A stretch of DNA of 64,000 bases from Camarhynchus parvulus (Eukaryota > Chordata > Aves > Passeriformes > Thraupidae), in the NCBI RefSeq assembly GCF_901933205.1, contig NC_044581.1, positions 7,178,001-7,242,000 of the forward strand. The letters are read 5' to 3'. Both the position numbers and the translations under genes were made by a program. Shown in pieces: positions 1-9,725 of the stretch (the first letter of the stretch is position 1; each line of letters opens with the position of its first letter). The notes under the pieces were generated by a model, which was not told where the DNA came from, did no database searches, and saw only the letters and a list, made by a program, of their open reading frames with translations.

Positions 1-1690
1 CACACCTGCTTTGGTGGGGAGCTGCAGGGCAAGCTAAGGATGGGGCTGTACCTTCATCAAGACTTAACCACCCTCCTCTGTGTGGCAGTAGTTATTCCCT
101 TGCCCTTAAAACAGAGTTTGCAGCTCCTCCCCACCTTCTGCAGGTGGGATCACACCCCTGGGTCCTTGCTGGCCTGCAGAGAGGTTGAAATTCCCACTTC
201 ACAGCCAGGCACTGTCAGCTCTGACCCTCTGTGCTTTGGAACCTGCTTTCACATTGTATGAGGAGCAGGAGGAATGTGTGATCAGGAGAGTCCTCCTGGT
301 GCCACCTGCTCCATGTAGCTCCCAGGCTCTCTGGCCATGTCTGAGCTCTACCAGGACAAACCAGAGAGAGGAAAAACACTTGGAGAGATCTGCCTGGACT
401 CTGGCATCAGGTGAGCCTCCACACTTGCCCTTCCCACTCTGGACTGTCCCCTCCAGGATGTCCTTGCCACCCTGACTCTGGCTGGGCTGTAAAAGAGCAG
501 CTCTTGAGGGGCCACAGGGTTGGTTGGGGGAATAATAAAGTGGGGTCCTTTTTGTGTCTGACCAGCTGGGCCCATCCAAAGGGGCCAGGGGCTGTGACAC
601 ACCTGGGGCCTCTGGCACCAGCCCTGGCACTCACCTCTGAAGTGAGAGGTGAAGTTAGTGATCCCAAACTCCCAGAGCTGGCTGGTGGTTACCTCTGGAG
701 GTCTCCAGACCCCAATCCAAGAGAGAGTCAGTGTGAGTGGGTTGCTCATGGCTTTGTCCAGTCAAGAACAGGCAGCAGTGTCCCCGGAGAGAACAAGTAC
801 CCCTCAGCCAAGTGGGGGAGGTTGTCACTGGGGCTGTGCCCCATGGCAAAATGCTCTGGGTGCACAAGCAGAACTGATGCCCTGGGGCAGCTCAGCCCGG
901 GGGACACCTGTGTTTGTCCTTTACCTTCAGCTTCTCTGAACAGGGAGCAGGGCAGACAGACCACAGGGTGCCAAAGACTGGTGTTTGAGCCACTTCCCAG
1001 TTCCCAAAGCTGCTGCTTTGTCCTCAGGACCCCCAAGGCAGCAGCAAATCTCACACTGTGTGTCCTGGCTTGCACAGCTCCTGCTGGTGCTGCAGCTGAT
1101 CACCCACGATGTCCTGCGCCCCGAGCAATGCCAGGAGGGCACGGGGATCAAAGCAGGCTCTGGGCAAACAGCTGAGGTGGGGCAGTGAGTAAGACATGTG
1201 GGTTGTGCTGGGGCTCCATGACAACCACAATATTTGGGTACTGCCTCAGCTCACAGCACCCACTGGGAGCCCTGCTGTGGTCATGCTCCAGGGTGGGCAA
1301 TGCTGGCACATGGCTGCTCCAAGGGTGTCTCACTGGGCCACAGGTGCTCACCACGGTCCCTGACACACCAGAGGGGCTGGCATTGTCTCCTCAGCCTGGG
1401 CAGAGTTCCTCTATGGGGCTATGGTGACTGTGTGGGGCAGGGGAAGGGCTGCAGGGTAAAGCACAGCTGGGGTGCCGGGGGGAGCCTGTGCTGAGGGGAT
1501 GGTGGAGGGACCTCGTGGGTTTATGGTGGGGCCTCGGGGGTTGCTAAAGGGACCTTGTGGGACAACCCTGTGGCTTTGTAGGGTGATGGAGAGCCCTTGT
1601 GGGGTGTTGGAAAGACGGGTCAGGTGCTGGTCGGGTCTGGTGGGGAAGCAGAGAGGCTTCATGGGCTCGTGGAGGGTCCAGAGGTGGTCC
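1..1690. other. Region upstream of TPPP3, no gene supported
   Basis: I find no recognisable protein in this stretch on either strand. The open frames here are short, overlap each other in several frames, and show no family motif or convincing exon boundaries. In human the gene upstream of TPPP3 is ZDHHC1 in the same orientation, so its 3' end could lie at or left of this edge. That is inference from synteny. The only supporting sign is the polyadenylation-like site at 534-539. Confidence 0.5.
534..539 (+). terminator. Candidate polyadenylation signal of an upstream plus-strand gene
   Basis: A perfect AATAAA is followed within about 10-30 bases by a T- and GT-rich stretch (TCCTTTTTGTGTCTG). 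That is the usual layout of a cleavage and polyadenylation site. No coding exon is recognised before it, so the gene it might serve is unknown. ZDHHC1 is a guess from human gene order. AATAAA also occurs by chance. Confidence 0.3.
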
Positions 1691-1799
1691 GGCTCCGCTG
1701 CCCGGGCTCCTCTCCCCGCCCCGAGGGCGCTCCCGCCGTGCCGCGGCCCGGGGGAGGCGGGCGGGGGCGGCCCGGCCCCTCCCGTCCCCATGGCGGCGC

Positions 1800-1871
1800 C
1801 TTAAACAGGCTGCGGGGCCGCCCCCGCCCGCCTCAGAGCGCGGCGCCGGGAGGGGAGCGAGTGACCGGGAG
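1800..1871 (+). other. TPPP3: Candidate non-coding first exon of TPPP3 (5' UTR)
   Basis: Within the CpG island the sequence GGGAG/GTGAGAG gives a good splice donor, with the exon ending at 1871. The coding exon has a plausible acceptor (CCCACAG) ending at 2826. Joining the two would remove a 955-base intron. Mammalian TPPP3 also begins with a non-coding exon. The left edge given is only a guess. Confidence 0.35.
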
Positions 1872-2163
1872 GTGAGAGACCGAGCGACCGGGACCCCCCG
1901 CACCCGCGGCCCCTCCGGTGCCCGTCCCGGGGCCGCTGCACGGGGAGGGAGGGAGGAAAGCCGGGCGGAGGGCGGGCGGGGGCCATCGCTGCCCCGGCAC
2001 CCCGCAGCCGCCGGCAGTGACCTCCCCGCCGGGCGGGAGAGCCGCGGCCGCCGCTGCGGGGCCGTGCGGGGCCGTGCGGGGCCGGGGCTGCGGGAGCCCG
2101 CGGGAGGACGAGGCCGGGAGGGAACCGGCGGCATCCCCGCCCCGCCGCGCCTCCTTAGCGACG

Positions 2164-2176
2164 GTCGCCAGGCAAC
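2164..2176 (+). promoter_or_regulatory. TPPP3: RFX X-box-like motif in TPPP3 promoter
   Basis: GTCGCC-A-GGCAAC matches both half sites of the RFX X-box (GTYNCC and RGNAAC) with a one-base spacer. RFX factors drive ciliary genes, and TPPP3 is strongly expressed in multiciliated cells, so the motif fits the gene. Binding is inferred, not shown. The motif sits in the CpG island, about 800 bases before the start codon. Confidence 0.5.
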
Positions 2177-2972
2177 GCCCATCCTCCCTAGCGACAGTCT
2201 TAGGGACCACTCCCCGGCCCTCGCCGAGGCTCCGGGACTCCATGCCAGCCTCTCCTGCCCGGGCACCCACCGGGCGAGGTACCCGCTCTGCACCTCGGGT
2301 GCCGGAGAACCCCCGGGTACTGGAACTCCCCGGAGTTGGGCCGTGCCCAGTCCCGGCCGAGATGCTATGGGTGAGGGATGCTGAGCCGCCAGGGCGAGGC
2401 TGGCGAGGCGATGGAGAGCCGGGATGGGACAGCAGCAACAACATGCCGCCACGGGGTACAGAGACTTGTTGGCTGCTTGTCACCCTGCAGGGCATCACGT
2501 TTGGCCCAGCCCTGGGGGCAGCCACAGGCTGGGGTGCTGCAGCTCCGCACGGGGGAATGGAGGCAGGGGGAGGTGGGGCTGGAGGCAGCGGCGGGGCCGC
2601 TTCTCCCGATGTGCGAGCGAGCGGGAGGAAGGCGGACGCATTGCGTCATTCCCGGAGAGTCCTCCCGAGGGGACAGGCTGATGCACTCACTCCCCGCCAG
2701 CCCCGGAGCCGACAGCCTCGCTGCTGACAGCTCTCGACCAGGAGCCTCCATTCCCCAAGACGCGTTCTTGGCTTTCGGCCTCGGGGCTCATCGAGCCTGC
2801 TGTCAGCCCTCACCCCACGCCCACAGGTGCTGCCAACACCCCCATCCTGCTGCGGAGCCTCCACCCTCGCCAGCCTTCCTCCTCCTCTTCCTCGAGGGCC
2901 TCGAGCAGCCAGCTGAGCTCTGCCGTGCCGCCAGCAGGAGCCTGGGTGGTGCCGGGCCCATCCTGCAGCCCC

Positions 2973-3160
2973 ATGGCCGGGAATGCTGAGGTGGCGTCCC
3001 TGGAGGAGAGCTTCCGCAAATTCGCCATCTATGGCGACACCAAGGCCACGGGGCAGGAGATGAATGGCAAGAACTGGGCCAAGCTGTGCAAGGACTGCAA
3101 AGTCACGGACGGCAAAAGCGTCACCAGCACCGACGTGGACATTGTCTTCTCCAAGGTGAA
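2973..3160 (+). CDS. TPPP3: TPPP3 coding exon 1
   Basis: Encodes residues 1-62 plus two bases (AA) of the codon for Lys63, ending at a consensus GTAAGT donor at 3161. The exon itself probably begins at 2827, after the CCCACAG acceptor, with about 146 bases of 5' UTR. The start codon context is GCCCC before ATGG, so it has G at +4 but a C at -3. Confidence 0.95.
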
Positions 3161-4809
3161 GTAAGTGACTTGGGTGCCTCTGCAGGACGGGCAGGGTGTG
3201 GGTGTCTGGGTGTGGGGTCCCCACAGAGCTCTGCTCCCCCTGCTGTGTGCCCAGGCTGTCCATCCCACTTGTCACGGAGCTGTGGGACTGTGGGACTGTC
3301 CTGCAGTGTCCCACCTTCAGGGGGGATATGTGGCTGCTTCTGCAAGACCTAATGATAAATCAGCCCAAATTTGGAGGTGGGAGGCTCAGATTTGGTGCAG
3401 AGATTGTGCCCCTGCTCCCACTCCAAGAATTGGGATGGGTCTGGTTGGCTCTGCTGGGTTCCCATCTTTCAAGAGGTGCTACAGGGAGCAGAGGAAGGTG
3501 CTCAGGGTTGTCCCGTGTGATGTGGCCCTTCCCTGGGCCTGGCCAGCCAATGCCCAAGCCTGGGGAGGATCCTGGTCCATGGCAGTCACAGGGGCAGCTT
3601 GAAGGGCTGAAAGGCTCCTGGAACTGCCTTTAGGGTCCCTGGGGACACAATGATGCTTCATGCTCCACACCAGGGTACATGGTGTGGAGAACAGGTGGAG
3701 AACCTGATTCCTCCTTGTGCTCTGTCCAGGAATTCCCATGTTCGTGGGTTGGGTCAGGTGGAGCTGAGCACTGGGAGGGTTTTGGGGTGCAGGAGAGCAG
3801 GTTGCTGTGCTGCCCAGAGATGAGGACCAGAAGCTCAGGGGAGAGATGCTCTGTACATGTCCTTCTAAATTTGACTGGAGGATTGATGCCTGCCAGGGGA
3901 GAGAGTGTGGTGGGCAGCCCAGGCAGGCTGGGAACAGTGGGGATGGATGCACTCCCCTCCTTGACACCAGCACCAAGTCCTAGAGCACTTCCATGCACTC
4001 TGGTTTTTGGTAACAGGCACTTCAGCATGTGGTTGGAAAGCTCCTGGAGCTCAGCAGCAGCTGTGCCCAGCCCTGCCCATTCAGCTGTAGCTGAATTTCA
4101 GAAGTGGGTGAGGGTAGGACAAAGTCAGGGTCTCTCTGATGCAGCTCATCCCATTTGGAGGCATAACCCAAAGACAAAGTGCTGGTGGCAGCCTGAGTTT
4201 TGCTCTTGCAGGGGGAAGACAGCCCGTGTCATCAACTACGAGGAGTTCAAGAAGGCGCTGGAGGAGCTGGCCCCCAAGAGGTTTAAGGACAAGAGCAAAG
4301 AGGAGGCCTATGAAGCCATCTGCCAGCTGGTGGCAGGGAAGGAGCCCATTAACGTGGGTGTCACGGTGAGTGAGGAGCCCCTGGGCTGTGGGAGCAGGAG
4401 TGGTCACCAGGAGGGGAGGATGGAGCTCTGCCCACTGTGCAGATGCTTTCCAGGAGACCCCATGGCCCCGGCTGAGGGGGGACCTGAGGGTTTCATAGGG
4501 CACGCGGGGCACAGCAGGGTCTTTGGTGGTGTCAGGAGCTTGTGTGGGGCAAGGGATGGAACTTGTGTGGGAAGGGGATGGAGCATCTTCTTGTCTCCCA
4601 TGTCCCATCTCCCACTGCAGAAAGCCAAGACAGTGGGAGCCGTGGAGAGGCTGACGGACACCTCCAAGTACACGGGCTCCCACAAGGAGCGCTTCGACGA
4701 GAGCGGCAAGGGCAAGGGCAAGAGCGGCCGGGAGAACATCGTGGACACCAGCGGCTACGTCAGTGCCTACAAGAACGCGGGCACCTACGACGCCAAAGTC
4801 AAAAAGTAG
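2973..4809 (+). CDS. TPPP3: TPPP3, tubulin polymerization-promoting protein family member 3 (whole gene, 3 coding exons)
   Basis: Joining 2973-3160, 4212-4365 and 4621-4809 gives 531 bases and 176 residues, the same length as mammalian TPPP3. The protein is a single p25-alpha domain. Visible landmarks are the start [20 protein letters not shown], the [19 protein letters not shown] segment with Cys39 and Cys42 of the proposed zinc-binding site, the glycine motif GKGKGKSGR at 143-151, and the conserved end [14 protein letters not shown]. It lacks the long N-terminal tail of TPPP/p25. Family members bind tubulin, bundle and stabilise microtubules in the cytoplasm, and TPPP3 marks ciliated cells and tendon progenitors. 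The start is chosen because the family begins here and no upstream in-frame conserved residues exist. Introns are short (1051 and 255 bases). The gene is convergent with PLEKHG4. Confidence 0.96.
4212..4365 (+). CDS. TPPP3: TPPP3 coding exon 2
   Basis: Begins after a CTCTTGCAG acceptor and completes Lys63, then encodes [19 protein letters not shown] and onward to the NVGVT segment at residue 114. It ends at a GTGAGT donor in phase 0. The sequence is near-identical to the family consensus in the helical core. Confidence 0.95.
4621..4809 (+). CDS. TPPP3: TPPP3 coding exon 3 and stop
   Basis: Begins after CCCACTGCAG and encodes residues 115-176. It includes the glycine-rich GKGKGKSGR motif and the conserved C-terminal lysine end, followed by TAG at 4807-4809. 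Both splice junctions keep frame. Confidence 0.96.
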   Translation, partial: KAKTVGAVERLTDTSKYTGSHKERFDESGKGKGKSGRENIVDTSGYVSAYKNAGTYDAKVKK

Positions 4810-5488
4810 GGACGGGTGCCCGTGGCGCCACCGGGCCGGTCCCTGCGCGCCGGCCAGGGCTCGGTCACAGCCCCGGGACGTGCCCGTGAGCCGGGCCCGG
4901 GAGGCTGCGCTGGGGCCGGCCCCGGGCTGGCGGGATGTCGGCCCCCGGCGCTGGGGGGATCGGGGAAATCGCCGGGCCGAGAGCTCTGCCCCAGCGCTGC
5001 GTCCGCCCCACCCCGTGCTGTGATTCCCTCCGTGTCCCCCGTGCTGTCACCGCAGCCCCACACCGCACTAACAGCGCTGCTCCTCAGGGCTCCCCTGCCC
5101 GCCGGCACCCACACCTGCCCTACCTCAGCCCCGGCTCTCGGGGCACCCTCCGTGTCCCCCGGGCACCGCCGCTGTGCTCCCTCCGGGGACCTGCCTTAAC
5201 CCGCTGCAGCTCCACCACAGCCGCCTCCCTCGCTCCCCTCGGGGCTGCCTGGCCCTGCCGCTCGCCCGGCGCTCGAGGCTCAGACCCCGCGGCGCCGTTC
5301 GTGCCGGGGATGCTCCTGCCCAGCCCCGGGACGCACCCGCGACAGTTTGGTGTCACCTGGCCACCGGCAAAGGTCTCCGACCTGAACCCCCGTGGCCTCT
5401 CGCTCCCTTCGTGAAGCCCAAACCAAAGGATGCTGCAGGCCCGCGCTGTAACCCGGCTCTGCAATAAACCCCGTCCGCACTGAGCTCC
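4810..5488 (+). other. TPPP3: TPPP3 3' UTR
   Basis: About 680 bases of GC- and CpG-rich sequence follow the stop and run to AATAAA at 5463-5468. A GT-rich downstream element (CTCTGGTTTGTTC) sits just past the expected cleavage point. No coding frame here resembles a known protein. Confidence 0.75.
5463..5468 (+). terminator. TPPP3: TPPP3 polyadenylation signal
   Basis: A perfect AATAAA about 655 bases after the stop codon, followed by a GT-rich element at about 5490-5505. Cleavage is expected at about 5480-5490. Confidence 0.8.
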
Positions 5489-6554
5489 GCTCTGGTTTGT
5501 TCAGGGCCCGACGCCTCTGGCTGCTCGCCCGGCCGGACAGAGGGGCTCGGCCGCCCCGGGGCAGCTGTGCCGGGGGCAGGGCCTGGCCACCGAGGGTTTT
5601 GGCAGCTCCTGGCTGGCCCCGAGTTGCCTGAGTAACCGCAGGCACACAAACACCAGCGCCTGGCTCCCACTGCTGCTCTGTTTGCAACCAAACACACGAG
5701 GAGCTCCTGGTAACGATCGCTGGGAACAGGCCGGGCTCCAGGACGGCACGGCAGCTCCGGGATGGGATGGTCACTCAGAGAGTGCAGGAAACCGGGTGAG
5801 CCCGGCCCCAGGCACGGCTGAGCCTCTGCAGCGCTGCTGGGGGGCACGCCAGGGTCTGCAGCTGCACATCCACCTCCCGGGTCATCCACGCAGAGCCAGG
5901 TTCCCTAAATAACCCACAGGGGTTATCCCGGGTGCCGCAGCTGTGGCACTGGCGCTGCTCAGGCCGTGAGGGATGTGTCAGGGGCACACACGGGGCTGGG
6001 ACAGGCTCCTTCACTGCCAAGGCACAGCACTGCACCTCTGCATCCCAGACACTGCTTTGAAAAACACAGGGGAAGGGAGAGGTTCTCTGGTTGTCTTCTC
6101 CCAGGCTGGATTCAGCCCCATCCTCAGTGAGGGCTGGGGGATGTTCCCTCTCCTTTCTCCTCTGGGGGTGTTGGAAGGAGTTTGTGGCCGTCTATCCCTG
6201 AAGGCTCTTTATGAACAGCCAAAGTTCCTCAAAAATTGTTATGAAGGGAGAGGCCAGGGCACTTTAACCCTTTGCTGACTCCCTTGCCCAGTGCACAAAT
6301 GAGCTGCAGAATTCCCAGGGCCAGGCTGCCCTGCATGCCTTGAGGTCTGTGGAGCTGACTCAGCCCTGTCCTTGGAGGCTTGGCCAAGGAAGATTATTTT
6401 GGGAAGAGGTGAGCAGGTCAGGCCCACAGGACTCATCCCCTGCCTGTGTGTGGCCCTGGTCAGGACCTGGTCGTGGAGCACAGGAGCTCCCATGGGGGGA
6501 CAACTCTGCAGGGGAGTTGTTGATGTGGTTTTGATACAGGAAAATCAAGAATCT

Positions 6555-6745
6555 TGGGAATCACAGAATCCTGGAATTATTTGGGTTGGAAAGTACCTTA
6601 AAGACCATCTCATTCCAGCCCTTGCACCATGAGCAGGGATTCCATGTCGCTCCAAGCCCTGTCCAACCTGGCTGTGATTGTTTCCAAGGGGTGGGGCATC
6701 CACCCTTCTCTGGCCAGCCTGTGCCAGGGCCTCCCCACCCTGCTG
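6555..6745 (-). mobile_element. CR1 LINE fragment, 5'-truncated
   Basis: Reads as the reverse complement of an avian CR1 3' end. It starts with ACAGAATCCTGGAAT followed by TTTGGGTTGGAAAGTACC, then diverged versions of the CCAACCTGG and GGGCATCCA blocks. The element's own 3' end is at the left. It is well diverged and non-coding. Confidence 0.85.
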
Positions 6746-9354
6746 CTCAGGTGATGGCTCATCCAAGGCAGGGCTGCAGGATCCCCCAGGACAGCCAGCT
6801 CCACCAGCCAGCCTCTCCCTGCTGAATCCTCAACAGAAGCAGCTTCCCCACAGCCTGTGGAGGCCCTGCAGAGCTCAGGTAAGAGCTCACAGCTCTCACA
6901 GCTCCCACCAGCTGCCACCCTCTGCACAAGGATGCTCCTCAGCCACTTCAGCACCTCTTCAAGTGCTTCACCACTTTCTCCTGAGTTTACACAGAATTTC
7001 TCCCCTCCAGCCTTCCTGGTTCTGGAGGAGGCAGCTCCAGTGCCCCCTGTTCCCAGCATGGAAAAGGCATCTCAGTCATGCCAAAGCAGCCCCAGGAGAA
7101 TTTGTGCCAGTAAAGACTGGCTGGGTCTGTTGGCTGCAAAGTGCCCCAGCTCAGCCTGAACAAATCATGTCCTCTGAGGTGATGGGAACAGCTTTCTGGG
7201 AAGAGTAAGATATTGATCTGGGTCTTCACCAAAAAGGGGAATCTGACTAAATACCAGTGTAATGATCTCCTGAGTTGCTGGCTCTGTGTGTGCATGTCCA
7301 AGGCCCCGTTCATCCTTGCAGGAGGGTCTGAATGCCCTTCAGAAACAGCACCTGCAGTTCTGTGGCCGTGACCTGATTACAGACACATCCCACGGCCCCT
7401 CAAAGTGGTCAAATCCAGCTGGAGACACAGGTGAGTGCAAGGGATATGGCCTTTAAACAGCAGCTTTCCTGGGCAGTGTGGGCAAGAAAGCAGAGGTTCC
7501 TGCAGGGGTTGGCAGTGCAGCACAGGACTGACAAGGAGAGGCTGAGCTGGATTGCTCAGCATCTGAGACCAAAACCTGAAGAAACTTCCACAGGACCAGC
7601 AGCTCCAGCTCTTTGCCCAGTGAAGCTTGAAGTGGTGCCACAGGCTGCTGAGCCCATGGGGCATCAGTTGCAGCCCTGCTGTGTGTGATGAAAAGTGACA
7701 CTGCCCAAACCAAGGGCCTGCAGCCATCTCCTCATGCTAATGGCCTTCCTCTGGCCAAGCATCTGCTCTGAGCTTGGCTCCTCACCAGCCCAAGACAGAC
7801 ACTTTGCAGCCAGCCTGCAATGCCCTGGCAGCAGAGGAGCAGCAGGGAGGTGTCTCTGCCAGTTTGTGTTGTGTGCATTGGTCCAGGCTCCAGACAGCAA
7901 GATATTTTCTTCTTCCCACTTTTGTCTCTCCCTTGGCCACCCTCTGGCCACGCTCACACAGTGGAGAGACCTTGTCCCCTGTGGTGTCCTGCCACCAGAA
8001 ACTGCCACCTCCTTTGGGTTTTAGACAAACCCAGATTCTCTTACAAGATGATGTCTTACCTTGCCACAGGGACGTGCAGCCCAGAAGTATCAGGTGGGTG
8101 GTTGCAATTAATTTAGCTGCAAAAATAATGTAAAATGTGTTTTTGCCCCAAGGCCCCTTCCCTAGAGAGCTTCTAAAATCATCTGGGCTCATGGCTACTG
8201 TGCTTCATGCTTTGACAGCAGGTTGTGTGCTGGGGATGAGGGGACTGGCTCCTCTGAGAGGCCATTTTTCTCTAGGATGAGCAATTTGACCAGAAATACT
8301 GATGAGGATGGATCACTCTGGCCCCCAAGGACATAGATTTGTTCCTAGAAGAGGGAGACAGTGGATACCAGTATGGCCAGGGACGTTGTACCCTTTCTGT
8401 CCCTGTGCAGGATCACCAAGAAGAGCTCGTATGCCGTCCAAACCTCTCCCCAGGGAGCATCCCTGCTCAGAGGGCTCTGTGCTGGCGCTGGCAGGTCCTG
8501 GCAAACACCTGCCCTGTGCAGCTCTACCTGCCCAGCTCCCTCAGTACTTTTCCACTTCACTGCTAGCCTGGTGGACAATGCTTTCCAAAATACACAGACA
8601 AGGCTGTAAATCGTGTTCAGACAGGATTCAGAGCGCAGCTTCTGTCACCTGAACCAACACTTGAATTCAGGCTCCTCCTGTCAGTGCCCTGGGATTGGTT
8701 TGACCACGTGTGTTCAGGCAATGCTTCACTGCCAGCCACGTGCTGGAATATTGATTCAGTTCCCTTTTAGATGGAATTCAATTAACTAAATTACCATCTT
8801 CCCAGCATGGCATGGCTCCAGATAAAATGTTATTATCCAGGACTCATCCCTGCATTTTGTTAATGTAATAACTGCAGCAGAGTCGTGAGAACGCAGGGGG
8901 AGATGGAAGCAGGAGGATGCAGAGAAAGAAAACAAAAGGCAAGGATTGGATTCACCAGATTGAAATACAGCAGGAGCTACCATGCAAGGTGAAACTGAGC
9001 ATGGTCCATATTTAATGTCTGTTTTGTTCCCTGTGCTGAGCACAACTGTACAATTGCTCTGAACTCCAGAGCTGCCCAGAGCTGTGTGCACAGCTTCCCA
9101 GGTGTGTGATGCACATCTTCCCAGTGGGGATGAGGCTGCATTTCTCATGGCTGGTGCATTTCTCAGCTGGAAGAGGGGTTTGGGAACAGTGTGGCTGCTC
9201 TCTTCAGTCAGCTGCTGCAGCAGGAAGGTTTGTGGATAGGAAAGGCGCGGGGCAAGATTGTTGCATTAAAAAGATTAAATTATAAGCAGACATTTGGGAG
9301 AAGGCACCTGCTGCAAGGATATTTTTCCAAAACTGATGCACTGGTTTCATCATG

Positions 9355-9725
9355 GAACTATAGAATATTTGGGACTAGAAAGGATCTTAAAGATCCTTTA
9401 GTTCCAACCCCCTGCCATGGCAGGGACATCTTCCACTGTCCCAGGCTGCTCCAGGCTCTGTCCAACCTGGCCTTGGACACTTCCAGGGATCCAGGGGCAG
9501 CCACAGCTGCTCTGGGCACCCTGTGCCAGGGCCTGCCCACCCCCACAGAGAAGAATTTCTTCCCAATATTCCATCTAACCCTGCCCTCGGTCAGTGTGAA
9601 GCCATTCCCCCTTGTCCTGGCACTCCATGCCTTTGTCCAAAGTCTCCCTCCAGCTCTCTTGGTGCCCCTTTAGGGACTGGAAGGTGCTCTGAGGTCTCCT
9701 CCTCTCTTCTCCAGGCTGATTTCCA
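9355..9725 (-). mobile_element. CR1 LINE fragment, 5'-truncated (about 370 bp)
   Basis: One of the two longest CR1 copies in the window. In reverse orientation it shows the ordered blocks ATAGAATATTTGGGACTAGA, CCAACCCCCTGCCATGGCAG, TGGCCTTGGACACTTCCAGG, AGAAGAATTTCTTCCCAATA, AAGCCATTCCCCCTTGTCCT and TCTTCTCCAGGCTGA, typical of the CR1 3' UTR region. A 160-codon open frame here is only a shadow of the repeat. Confidence 0.92.

Larger units (their letters stand above)
1690..2330 (+). promoter_or_regulatory. TPPP3: CpG island promoter region of TPPP3
   Basis: The sequence turns abruptly very GC-rich and dense in CpG from about 1690 to 2330, against a CpG-poor background. It contains GC boxes (around 1761-1770), a YY1-like CCATGGCGGC at 1788-1797, repeated GGGGCCGTGC units at 2058-2087 and an RFX X-box match at 2164-2176. 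It lies 0.6-1.3 kb before the TPPP3 start codon, as expected for its promoter. There is no clear TATA box; a TTAAAC at about 1801 is the nearest thing. The exact start site cannot be read from sequence. Confidence 0.8.

Noticed and set aside
411..1175. 254-codon open frame on the plus strand upstream of TPPP3.
   Set aside because: No recognisable domain, many overlapping frames on both strands in the same GC-rich stretch, no splice or conservation support.
1544..2525. Long open frames on both strands across the CpG island.
   Set aside because: Very GC-rich sequence contains few stop codons, so long Arg/Pro/Gly-rich frames are expected in every direction. None resembles a protein.
9191..9673. 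160-codon open frame on the plus strand.
   Set aside because: It lies mostly on an inverted CR1 3' region and its peptide is the usual antisense translation of that repeat. The apparent first codon is GTG.
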